64,000 bases of DNA. It comes from Eleusine coracana subsp. coracana (lineage: Eukaryota > Streptophyta > Magnoliopsida > Poales > Poaceae). Position numbers and translations under genes: made by a program. Position 1 is the stretch's first letter. The number at the start of each line of letters is the position of its first letter. Positions 19,435 through 30,116 of this stretch are shown here, piece by piece. The notes beneath the pieces were generated by a model, which had not been told where the DNA came from, did not search any database, and saw only the letters and a program-made list of their open reading frames with translations. Where the stretch lies: positions 30,277,069 to 30,341,068 of the forward strand of contig CM064434.1 in the NCBI GenBank assembly GCA_032690845.1, written 5' to 3'.

Positions 19435-21786
19435 AGCTGAACTTTGCTCGTCCTGAGCAAAGCTAAACTTAGGCTTCGTTGATCAGGAGTTGCTACAATG
19501 TCTTACTCTTAATATACCCAAGTGCACAACTAAGACACTTTACATAGGATAGAATAAGTCGGCACCAGTACTTCACCATTGATTTACCTATGGGGTGTTG
19601 TACCTTCTCCAAATCTTGAGCTGTTGGAAGACAGAATAGTTTGTAGAACTCCCCTTTCATCTACTCTCTCTGGTTGACTTTAGCCTAGAGGTTACTTTTT
19701 TGTGATAAATCTAACTTCTTCAAATGATTTACACAGATTGCTCAAAGTGAATAAATTCCTCACCAAGTCTAATGATGCCTAAAAAGTCCTACCTCTAAAG
19801 GCTGATATGTGTAGCTCTAGGTAAGGAATAATGTGGCATAACTGTATTTCATATGTCGCCGAGTCAAAAGAGTGGATCCATGGAGAAAGCATTTCCTACA
19901 TGCATGATTAAGATGTGCATGTGTGGTGGATATGGTGGAGTGGAATATAGACTCTTCTTATTTGTCTCTCCCTTTATTTGGTAGTATGGGCTATCTTTTT
20001 CTTTCTTTCTTTTTCACTCAAGCTCTTTATGGAGCAAGAGTTATTTTTTTGTCAAGCTCTTCATGCAGCAAGAATCTCTTTTTTTTCAATAGCCATAACC
20101 TTGATTGCCTCGGGGAGAGATCAATCATGAAGATTGAGTCTTTATTTTATGGATGGATGGTGTGACATGGGGGATTGCTAATTTCCAGTGTGAAAACTTA
20201 GCGTGATGTGCCTAGACTTGATCATGAATGCAGAAAAATGTTTCTCTCTAGGGTCACACAATTTTGACAAGGCTCGTTGAAAATACAAGTAGCATTAGTA
20301 GAAGGTCTTACAATATAGCATAACATATGGCTGTGGTAGGAATTTATATCATTGAGGAACTTGTCATTTTTTATCAAATTAATTCTCTGGGTGTCAAGTT
20401 TCACAAATTGAGCAATATCATAGCAGCCCTAACTAACCATGTCATATCTCCCAAAGGATAATGCTTATGCTACCCACTAGTGTATTTGAGGTGAAATTTA
20501 ATCATGCCAACAGACCAAAATGAGATAGAGTGCTAGGTTGTAAAATGGGCATGTGAAAGGAATAAAAGATAGAGCAAATATTCATCATCTCAACATAGGA
20601 AACCTCATGCATTCATACCGTGGATGAATTTATTCATTATTATAATTGTTGTTGTTGTTTTCAGTTTTTCTATTTATCATGCATGTGAAACGGAAACAAA
20701 TCTTTTTCATGTTTTTAGTTTATCATGCATGTGGTGATTGGAAAAGGGAAATGATACATGTTACATTCACATTAGGGGGAGGAACTCCCCCCAAGCTGGC
20801 TCTTGCTCATGGTTTGCCGCAACGTGTTGATGGAGCATCTGAAGTCTTGGGTGCAGCAATAGAGCACGAGTACACAAGAAAGACTACTCGTATTTCTCAT
20901 GGGAGTTTGACCCTACAGATCAACAAGTCAAGAATAAATTTATACTTAACTTTGACTCGACGGATCAACAAGTCAAGTACTCGATGGTTATCAAGCCCTC
21001 ATCGAGTCTTTTCTTGTGAGGATTTGAAGGCAACATGAACGAAACTCAAAGGAAATATTTTTGGCATAATTTTGGAGTGTTTAGTCATGCCAAAGCCTAG
21101 AAAAAATGGCAAAAAATGTCTAGAACATAACCTTACCTCAAAATGCAGTGCAAAACAACAATCATATTGGGACATGGTAGTTGCAAGCTAGCAGTTGGGG
21201 CAAGTGAGGCCACAACGTCGTTTTTGTCTAGTTGGCCGACCAATAGGTGTGGTCGCCTGACCAGGGGACGGCCCCTCTAGTCCTCTGCTCTAGTTGGTGG
21301 GCCCCACTTGAGGTGGCCCACAAGAAAAGAAAATATATTTTGATGAAGAAAACATTTTTGATCCTTTGTAAACTCATTTTCTCAAATGATAAACTCTGAA
21401 TTTTTTTATATACTTTTGTAAAATGGAAGTGGGTTGGAATAAATTCCAACATGCAGACGTGATAGAAAAATCAAATATGCAAATGCAAATGGAAATCCAA
21501 AGATTGGTGGAAAGAAAATATGGGATAACTACGACTTTATCTTTGGCAAGGGCTCACCAATTTAAAGTCCAATGAGCGGGACTCTTCTCTATTGCATTTT
21601 AGCATGGTGATGCGGTGTCTGATCCCGAAGATGAGGATCAACATGTAGACAACTTCTTGCGTTGGATTGTGGCTGTCTTTTCATAGCACTTGTGCGAAGC
21701 CTCTTCCCATTGTGTTTTTCATCCATCGTGGTGTTGGACCACTTCTCTTCTTTCATGTAGTTTCCTGCATTATGGTTAGGATACGA
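19435..21786 (-). other. Athila-like internal remnant, no pol
   Basis: About 2.3 kb between gag and the 3' LTR should hold pol, but no reverse transcriptase or integrase motif is found in any frame. A strong inverted repeat, GGGGGAGGAACTCCCCCC, occurs at about 20776-20796. The rest is AT-rich and looks like untranslated sequence, so pol was deleted or this copy belongs to a non-autonomous subfamily. Confidence 0.5.
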
Positions 21787-22416
21787 CTATTCGCGAGTGG
21801 ATTGACATCCTTTCGGATTCGCCATATGAATAATTCTAATAAAGGAAACAGAAGAATCTACTTGAGCCACCTTAGCTTCTACTAATTCATTAAATTGTTG
21901 TTTGTGCTCAAAGAAAGACGAGAAATCTTCCACCTTAGTGTTGATACATTCTGAAATTTTCTCATGAGCCTCTAGCTTTTTAAATAAGCTTTCATGTAGC
22001 TTCTGTTGGCCATGAATAAGATCTTTTAAGGAGGAAAAATTATAACTAGAAGTATTAACCATGTTGATAAGGGTGTTGTTTCCACCCTTGACCTCCTTGT
22101 GGATAACTCCTGTTGGTGTTGCACGACATGTCCTTATATTCCCTAGGGTGGTCATCCTCCATGTTACGGTTGACTTCACGCTTGAGTTTGCATAGACCCA
22201 CTGTCTCGCTTTCCCTAAGAGGGAGAAGTGAAACATACGAAGTCGGATGGCATCCCGAGTGACTCCTTCGATGGACACAATGTTGCAAATTTCTAGGAAT
22301 TGTTGAGGGTGAGCATTTGCGTCCTCATTGGATGTCCCACTGAATAGGTTGGTGTAAGGTTCATGACCATTGAGGTCACCCCAAGGTATGATGTTTTGGT
22401 GATGAATGACAAACAT
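21787..22416 (-). pseudogene. gag: Athila-like gag fragment
   Basis: The N-terminal half of a gypsy gag contains NAHPQQFLEICNIV, DAIRLRMFHFSLLGKARQW and TVTW, the conserved block of Athila-group capsid proteins. After about 22200 the frame is no longer gag-like, but a later segment (HGQQKLHESLFKKLEAHEKI...) is helical and resembles the linker seen further on in such proteins. That suggests an internal deletion. The upstream end is cut by Sirevirus-1 at about 22430, and there is no zinc knuckle. Confidence 0.7.
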
Positions 22417-22889
22417 GAAATGTGACTAATGTCTACACAAGTGTTGTTCATGTAGGAAACCTTTTCTATCTTATGATGATTGTTAACAGTGTCCTTGGTG
22501 ATTAATGACAAGACCACAAGCATGGAGGCTTGATGAGCTTGATGCAGTCCAAGGGTTGATGAAGATGGATCAAGGCTAAGGACAAGCCATAGAGCAAGTG
22601 TTGGGTATACTTGCCTAGTTGTTAGGGCTTTGAGTCCATAGGAAAAACCGGACTGAAGGACCGAGAAAGCGACCAGAGGGGGGTGAATGGGAGCCAATTC
22701 AAATTCTTCTCAAGAACTTGGCCTATGTCCCAACTACAACCCAAGCCAACCTCTAACCACCAATATTACACACACTAACTTGTAATGTGTTAACCCTAGG
22801 AATGACTCAAACCAAAAGGACACATAGCGGATGCACAAAAGAAACAAAAACCAAAACAAGGAAGGTCAGAATGGTCACAGAACAGAGCC

Positions 22890-23040
22890 TGACGGAAGTT
22901 CCGTGGTACCCGATGGAAGTTCCATGATGCCCGACAGAAGTTCTGTCAATTATGGAAGTTCTGGGCGATGGAAACACTGTCACTAACGGAAGTTCCGTGG
23001 TTCTTGATGGAAGTTCCGTCATGGTCACGGAAGTTCCGTC
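22890..23040. repeat. Cluster of ACGGAAGTTCCGT palindromes in the solo LTR
   Basis: Perfect copies of ACGGAAGTTCCGT (6-base arms, 1-base centre) lie at 22892-22904, 22986-22998 and 23027-23039, with four decayed copies between them. The cluster is about 240-390 bases from the PBS end of the LTR. Confidence 0.9.
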
Positions 23041-23661
23041 ATGATCAAAACAGCAGCTCTATTCGGGAAAGAAAATTACCAAAACCCTATCAACCGAACT
23101 CCAAAAATCACGAAATTTGGACCAGATGATCCTCAATACATCATGACCCTCCTCTAAAGAGATCCATTCAAAAAACACAAGGAATCATCATGAATTTCAG
23201 ATCTTGTGCCAAGAACACCAAAAAGGAGAAACTTGAGAAATCCTACAAATCGAAGGTGCTAGAGCTATTGATTTGGGTCAAGGATCCATAGAGGATTGTT
23301 CTAGCTCATCCTATCAACAAGTTTCTTAAGAAATCCAAACCAAAAACTCATACAAAAGTGAGATCGAAAATCACCACGAAAATAGCTCCAAAAATAAGAA
23401 AAAGGGAATTTTAGGATTCATGTGAAGAGGAAAATCTTGAGCACAAAAATACTTCTTATATCATAGAAAGGTGTTTACAAGATCCATAGGTACAAGGCTA
23501 GGAAGCCACCCTCTTCCTCCCACTATTTGGAAAAGCAAGAGATGTCTCTCACACAACCTTTCCTCTCCTCTAAAACATGAAGTCCTCTCCTAGCACTTTG
23601 AATAGAGTCCTAACACAAAGCTAATGGGAAGAGAGGCACCTGTCCCACTAGCCACACCTCT

Positions 23662-23670
23662 CCTTATATA
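23662..23670 (-). promoter_or_regulatory. LTR promoter TATA box (solo LTR)
   Basis: TATATAAGG on the minus strand is at the position equivalent to 48318-48326 in the Sirevirus-2 LTR. Confidence 0.65.
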
Positions 23671-24578
23671 GGCCTGGGGTCTATTGTCCACATGACCACT
23701 CTACCCTTGACCTACATAACACACCCACCTACCACCGGGGGCATAACCGTCCATCTTTTTCCTCATCGCCCGAATGCCATCGGACGCTTCACGTCCTTGC
23801 TTCATCTCGAAGCAAACTCCGTGATGGTGCCACGTGCACCACCAACCACCGCCACTGGTTTTGAGGCCCAAACCAGGAAACCGCCTTGCACGCTCCTCAA
23901 AGCGTGACTTCTCGATGTTGACGCGTGTCACCTTGTCCCGTGATCCTGACCACCGGCAAGTCTCTCCCAGTCCCTGTCCATCGGGCCCCCTTGTCACTTG
24001 CACCGGCATCCTCGTTTGCCTTGACTTGGCCAACACGCCATCTTCATCACCACCACGGTTTTGAGGCTCAACCGCGAAACCGTCCGTTCTTCTTGCCTCT
24101 CCACGTGTACGTTGTGGATCACCCTTGACTTCACCCGGCATCCCGATCGTCTGGCCCCAAGTCCCCTACTTGTGCCCGATCCTCTCGCCATTGACCGCCA
24201 AGTCGACTTCAGTGACCTACACATCATGGGACAAGCAAACACATTTCCAATCTCCTGCAATATCACCAATATCTCCACCAACTCCGGTTAGTCAGAACCA
24301 TGATATGCAAACCCATGCAATCCCTGGATTCTCACATTTCAACTCAAATACCAAATCCGCTCAAGTCAATTACTCATCACAAATATAGCAAACCATGGCA
24401 CATATCCACATGGTTTCTCACGGACTATCAAGGGGGTCTAGGTCATGTCTAGTTGGTGATGTGCAAGCTTGCTCGGTGAAATCATAGACACTAGTTGATA
24501 GTGGAGAAGCCAAGAAGCTATTTAGAGAAGCCAGGAAACAAAGTCAAGCGAGAATGAGGAGTTTCAGCTTCAGGACGA

Positions 24579-24922
24579 AGTGACCGGACAGAGGGGTCAG
24601 AGGTGACAAGACTGTATGGTCACAAAGTGGTTTTGTCCGGAGGCTACAACGGGCAACGAGGAAACTGCCAAGTCTGGAAAGCTCTAGTGACCGGATGGTC
24701 TAGTCTACTCAACGGACGGTCCGGTCAGTAGGGATAAGACTTGGGCAGTGAGGAAGCCAATGCCGAATGATTCTGGCCTAGAGAGAGAAATGAATCGCAT
24801 GGTCCGGTCAGCTGACCATACCGTCCAGTCAGCAGAAGTCACCACAGGGGTCAGAGCCGTTGGAGCTCGAGTTGCTATGACCGGACGGTCCGGTCAGGTA
24901 GTGACTGGATTGTACGGTCAGT
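24579..24922. repeat. Cluster of GACCGGAC/GTCCGGTC palindromes in the Sirevirus-1 LTR
   Basis: The best copy is TGACCGGACGGTCCGGTCA at 24879-24897, with perfect 9-base arms and one central base. Related copies or half-copies occur near 24580, 24687, 24712, 24800, 24820 and 24905. The cluster lies upstream of the TATA box at 24975. Confidence 0.88.
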
Positions 24923-24974
24923 AGGCCCAGAAAGCTGATTTCGTGGAGCATCGGCTAGTTTGAGGTTGGGAGCC

Positions 24975-24981
24975 TATATAA
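24975..24981 (+). promoter_or_regulatory. LTR promoter TATA box (Sirevirus-1)
   Basis: TATATAA within GAGCCTATATAACTG lies about 1.05 kb before the LTR end. Confidence 0.6.
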
Positions 24982-26032
24982 CTGTGTTACTGGGGTCTTT
25001 GTGACCTCTCTTGGTCAGTGGAATACCTGAGAGCATTTGGTAAGGACCAAGAGGAAAAGAGGAGAGCAATAGGAGAGGATATTGGATATCTTGAGAGTGC
25101 TTGTCAGAGTACCAAGGAACAATCTTGCAAATCTAAGGCTAGGGTGTCCTTGAGGGTGTGATCTAGGTTGTTACTCTTGGTCTATGGTGAGACCTAGACC
25201 GGTTAGGTGTCGATGATCAAGGCTATCGTGATTTGTTGTGAAGGCTGTCACATGTTTGTACATGGTTTGAGCCTACCGGTGAAAGGGGCATCAATAGTGA
25301 ACGCCTGTGTCGGCTCGGGGTGTCCATAAAGTTCTCGAGGGAGGTGAGGTTATGCTTTGGTAGCAGCGGTGATGCACATCGTATCTTCACTCGGGGAGTG
25401 ATTGCGGGCTTGTGGGCGAGACCTCCACTTGCTGGCGGGAGTGGTCCAACGAGGAGTAGGGGAAGGCACCATCCTTCCGATACCTTAGGAAAAATCATGA
25501 GCCATCTCTTATTCTACTCCTTACTTTGATGCATTACTTTGCGCATATACATACTGTGCTATTCATGCTTGTGTGCTTGTCTTATTCTAGTTGATCACCT
25601 TGTAGACTTGCATGAATAGGCTTCTTGCTTGCTAGGAGTGTTTGAGCTTCCGTATTTGATCACTAGCATGTATTGGAGTTGCATTGGCTTTATTGCTTAC
25701 CCTACTATGTTTTGTGCTACTCATGCTTGTGTGCTTTCTATGTGCTTGTTAGTCTAGTAGCTTTGCTTGAGTAGGACTCCTTGCTAGCTAGTTGTTTGCT
25801 TCCGCGTATTTTTGGTAACTAGCTCGCATAGGAGTTGTATTGCCTTTGTGTGATCCACAAGAATACTTAGGTTGTTGTTCCTTTCATAGGTTCATTATCT
25901 TGCTAGTGTGATCACCACTAGGATTGTGTAGGAGTTGTTTTGAGTGGTCAGTTTTAGGAATTGGCGAATTTGGTACATGGTGCGAGTTCCCGATTCACCC
26001 CCCCCCCCTTTCGGTCACTCAGTCCTTTCAAG

Positions 26033-26045
26033 TGGTATCAGAGCC
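26033..26045 (+). promoter_or_regulatory. Primer-binding site of Sirevirus-1
   Basis: TGGTATCAGAGCC is a perfect initiator tRNA-Met type PBS, two bases after the LTR end at 26030. Confidence 0.95.
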
Positions 26046-26281
26046 AAGTGCTCATCATAAGGCTTAACCACCTTGAGTAGTGATCGTATTGAGTTGGGAT
26101 GTCATCCCATTTGGGTCCGGGTCATGGCTCATAAAAGGATCACTTTAAAAGCTACCTAAATGCCATGATTCCGGATGAGTTGATGGGATACCTTTGTGGA
26201 CTTTGCCAATACCTTTACCGATGATCATGTGTATGATTGTGATGATTGTGTGGATGTGCCTAGTACTAGTGAGTGCCTAGA
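26046..26281 (+). pseudogene. gag: Sirevirus-1 gag, first part, cut by chromovirus insertion
   Basis: A short leader and the beginning of gag. The frame reading FVDFANTFTDDHVYDC runs to 26281, where the chromovirus begins. Frames before about 26190 are broken. The gene resumes at 44846 after the duplicated target CTAGA. The same Asp/Ser/Cys-rich composition on both sides confirms one disrupted gene. Confidence 0.7.
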
Positions 26282-29200
26282 TGTGATGCCCCTTCCCGGA
26301 GGATCGAGGTCCCGATGGTGCTGATAGCGCAGACACTTGATAATACAACATTGGTCCAAATTTAAGTTGAATATTACATGGATACGATGGTTCAGAGTGC
26401 AGCGGAATAATACAAGTTCATGAATGTTTTGAAAACAGCGGAAGCAATAACGTTAAGAACTATGAGCTCAACGATACAGCATAGTAATGGTTCCTGCCCG
26501 AAGAACCATCACTCTAGCAACACACAACATCACTGCAGCGGCAAGTCGGACTCCCAGTGGGTAGTCCAACCCTCAGGGACCTGTATGTCCCAATGCAGCA
26601 CATCTACAGGCAACTCTATTTCTTTATTACCTGAAAAACACAATGTCACAAAGCCTAAGTACTAATTACTCAGCAAGACTTACCCATCAGACACCTAGAC
26701 ATGCACAGGCTCTAATAGGTGGCTTGTTTAAAAGGACTCGCACTAAGCAACCTATTAGTTCTATCAAGTTTTATTTGCCAATTTAATGGGTTGAACTGAA
26801 ATGTAACTTTAGTGGCAACAATAAGATAATAGAACAATACATAAAGTAAGTACAACAGAAGAGTAGCAATAATCATGATCAACAATACACATCATAATCA
26901 ATTTCCATGTATCAAGTGCGACTATGTGATTGGCGCGGTGACCAAGCGGTACTCATTACTACGAGGGACAACAATTCCAATCAATTTACACCAGCTAGGA
27001 AAACCTAAGGTCCACGACACATACGCACCATTTAAGGTCGTATATGGCAACCTTTTGTAAGAAAAGCACCTACACCTCAGCCTGGGTGTGGTGATGTCGA
27101 GTGGGCATGCCATTCTACCAATAGTATTTCGTGGTCTGAACCGCCCACTCCAGCAGCAGGAGGATCAATGACCAACGCACCTTAACCGTCCTCAATGCAA
27201 GTGACCTTTAATGCTACAACGGTTTACTAGTGCCCATAAGCTAGCATGCATTCGGTACTGTTCAACACTTGATCAAGGGGTCGACCACGGACGGGTCCTA
27301 GGTTCGACAAGGCAGGACTACCACAGTCAGCACCCATGTGTTGCTGCAAACCTACATATGCATTATCCCTGCCCGGTCATAACATCAAATAAACTTCTTT
27401 TATTAGTTCCTGTTCCAGTGGTCAAGTTCATTCCTTAGTAATAATAGTACCTTATTAACGAGACTAGCAATTACTAAGCATAGCATAACAGTACCGATTC
27501 TACCAAGTTCTAAGACAATAGCATAGGTCATTTGGGTATCGTGCAAGGTGGGTTTTAATCAACTCCTATGACCTAATGCAACAATAAGTATAGACACTAG
27601 TATTATTGTAAACTAGCAAAATTTGTAAAGAGGCGAATGTAAATCGGGGCTTGCCTGGATCAACACTAGTGTTAGCAACTTCTACTTCCTGCTCTTGAGG
27701 GTCAACGTCCTTCTGAAAATCCTCTTCTTACTCATAGTTGTCGTTGCCTATATGATAGAATGGTATTTAACGGCATTAGCGAAATACCGTTGGATGCAAT
27801 GACTTGATGCATGCAAGCACATTGTGTTTTAATGTCAATTAAAAATTATTTTATGTTCTCGAAGCCATATGCTTCAGAGAAGGTGGGTTGTTAATTAAGA
27901 TTTTAGGTATATATAATCTTTATACAATTAAATAAGGTAAATAAGTGACATGGGAAATTAATTAATTAGCAAAACAAATTTATGTTTCTAGACATGTGTG
28001 ATTTACTATGAACAGAGGACCACATTAGTGATTTTTGTGCCATGTGGCAAGGGCAGATTAATTACAGAACAATTACTCAGATTAATCTAAGCAAAAACCC
28101 TAAGTAAATTCTAGAGCATAATATAACTCATATTTTTCCAAACCAAAATTTGGGGTGGTAGATGTTCATGTGTTTACTTAGCATGCCAAAAACCAGGATT
28201 TAATTCCATTCCTAGAATTTTTGGTAAATTAATTGGTGTTTTAACAATTTAATGTAAATACATGTACACAGACAGTGACTTGTCATTTTACTAAAATAGA
28301 GCTCCTTAAGATGAACCTAACAAAATTTGTTTGGGGCAAAAAGGTTTTGAATTCGATTTACTATGAATTTTGGAATTTTTAACAATTTTTGGTAATTTCC
28401 TGGTATTTCTGGTTTAAAAGAGCGCCACGTAGGCAACACCTAGCTCCAGGTCAGCCACACGTGGGTGCCACGTTGGGTGCAAGTGGGATGCCAGTGTGGT
28501 CGGGGTCAGCGGCACCGGGGTTTCGTCGGAGTTGGTCAAACCTCACCGTTAGTCTCTACGCGTGACAAAACCTCGTCACGACGGCTCGGTCATGCTCGGC
28601 GCGTCAAGGCGAGTCCAGTGGTGGTGATCGCGAGGTGGTAGACTCACCGGGGTTGGTCGTCGGCGAGAAGCGATGGAAGAGAGAGGCTCGACGGCATCGC
28701 AATTCAGCTACGATGCAAGGATTCGATCGTCGTCTTCGCCCACAGCATCACGGGGACATGTAGAAGCTCGGCGTCGAGGATGTCATCATGGACGTTGGCG
28801 AGAACAGGGGTTTCACCATGGGGGTGGCTCGGTTCTGTCGGCGGGGGCGAGATCAGCCGGAGAAGTCGGTGTGCAGTGGCCTCGTAAGAAGAAATAGGGG
28901 GAAAAAAAGCAATCAGGCGGGTTCGGGAACAAGTTGCGCACGGGTGAAGAAAGAATCGAAGGCCGAGGCTCACCTAATTTGGCGAATTTGAAGTCGGCGC
29001 CATTGGAGCCTGACCGGAAGCACGTCTCGGATTTTCCCAAATCAACTCGAATTCGATCGAGGGCTTGCTGAGCGAAGAGTATGGGAAGTAGGAGAGGGTT
29101 CGTGCAATTCTATTTGGCTCTGGACTCGGCTCGGGGGTGTGGGAGCAGTGGCAATTTGGGCTCGAGCTCTAGCCATTAATGGCAGAATGGTGAAGGGAGA

Positions 29201-30043
29201 AATAGAAACGAGAGAGAGAGAGAGGTCAGAGTGCAGAGAGGGAGTGTCGTTGTGAGGGGGGGGGGGGCTCGGGGTGTCGCGTGATTTAGCACACTCTAAT
29301 GCATGCGGTCAAGCGAGGGGGGAAGCGGTAGGAGCACTCGGCATTGAAGCCGTTGCAGGCGACCATGTCAATGTCGCAGAGGGGAAGAGGAGGCGGTTGG
29401 GCGCATGCGGCCGGCAAGGCAGAGAGGCAAAGGGGCAGAGCGGAGGTCAATGGCGCTGTAGCGGTGCGTTGTCCCGAGGTGAGAGTGAAGGAGGCCTGGG
29501 CAGTGCACCGGCATCCGCAGGGGGGGCTCTGTGCCAGTGAGGAAGAAGAAGAGGAGATTTTCCTCTGAACCCCCTGGAAGAAAAGATTTAGTGCAAACAG
29601 GTCCTTGGTCAAAGCTAGTTTTAATTAATTCAAAATAAAATAGTTAGGCATTTCCAAAAATTGTGAAATTTGGTGGGCTCACTAATTAAATAGTGGAGAA
29701 CACCATGGCGAAGTTTATTCGAAATTTTGATAAAAATATTTTTAGAATTTACTAAATGCATTAATTAGTTACTTAAGAATTAATTAATTAATTATGGGTC
29801 TTGCTAATTAGATAAAATGCCCAATAAATTCATAATATTCTATTTTTATATTACCAAGTTGTTTATGAAATTATTTGTCATAAGTTGTATTGAAATTTTT
29901 GGGTTGCTTCAATAATCTTGGTTGCAGGGTTTTTATTTGCCTAGAATTAATTCAATGGGTGGCCTCTATCATTTCATGCTATGCAATTCATGATTTGTGC
30001 TTAACATGATTGTTAAACAGAAGTGAGACACCTGGGTGTCGCA
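26282..30043 (-). repeat. 3' LTR of the chromovirus
   Basis: This pairs with 41171-44845. The sense start TGCGACACCC is at 30043 and the sense end ...CATCACA is at 26282. It has extra sequence near 27590-27640 and 28370-28405 that is missing from the partner. It contains a poly-G tract at about 29257-29268. Open frames within it are GC-rich LTR sequence, not genes. Confidence 0.92.
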
Positions 30044-30057
30044 GCCCTCCCTCCTTA
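30044..30057 (-). promoter_or_regulatory. Polypurine tract of the chromovirus
   Basis: The minus strand reads AAGGAGGGAGGGC immediately before the LTR. Confidence 0.85.
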
Positions 30058-30116
30058 AAGAAATCTCATTCCGAGATTATGAATCAAGGCAAACTAGAGG
30101 GAAGTACGGTAGTCAC

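Larger units (their letters stand above)
22654..24420 (-). mobile_element. Solo LTR of the Sirevirus-2 family
   Basis: This 1,767 bp LTR in minus orientation starts TGAAGGACC and ends TTTCTCA on the plus strand. It is flanked by perfect 5 bp duplications CGGAC (22649-22653 and 24421-24425). It aligns over its length with the Sirevirus-2 5' LTR at 47568-49233. There is no internal sequence, so the element was removed by recombination between its two LTRs. Confidence 0.93.
22430..26030 (+). repeat. 5' LTR of Sirevirus-1, interrupted by a solo LTR
   Basis: LTR sequence runs from about 22430 (TGTCTACAC) to 22653 and resumes at 24426-26030. Without the insert and its target duplication it is about 1.83 kb. 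It ends ...TCCTTTCA, followed by a perfect PBS. It contains GACCGGAC/GTCCGGTC palindromes at 24579-24922, a TATA box at 24975-24981 and a C-tract at 25997-26009. The left boundary is inferred from the end of the Athila-like gag. Confidence 0.75.

Noticed and set aside
23692..24291. Overlapping open frames on both strands at 23.7-24.3 kb
   Set aside because: They lie within the solo Sirevirus LTR; the equivalent part of 47568-49233 does not keep any of these frames.
28673..29568. GC-rich open frames around 28.7-29.6 kb and 43.5-44.3 kb as genes
   Set aside because: They occur at the same place in both LTRs of the chromovirus, are not conserved in frame between the two copies and run through poly-G tracts.
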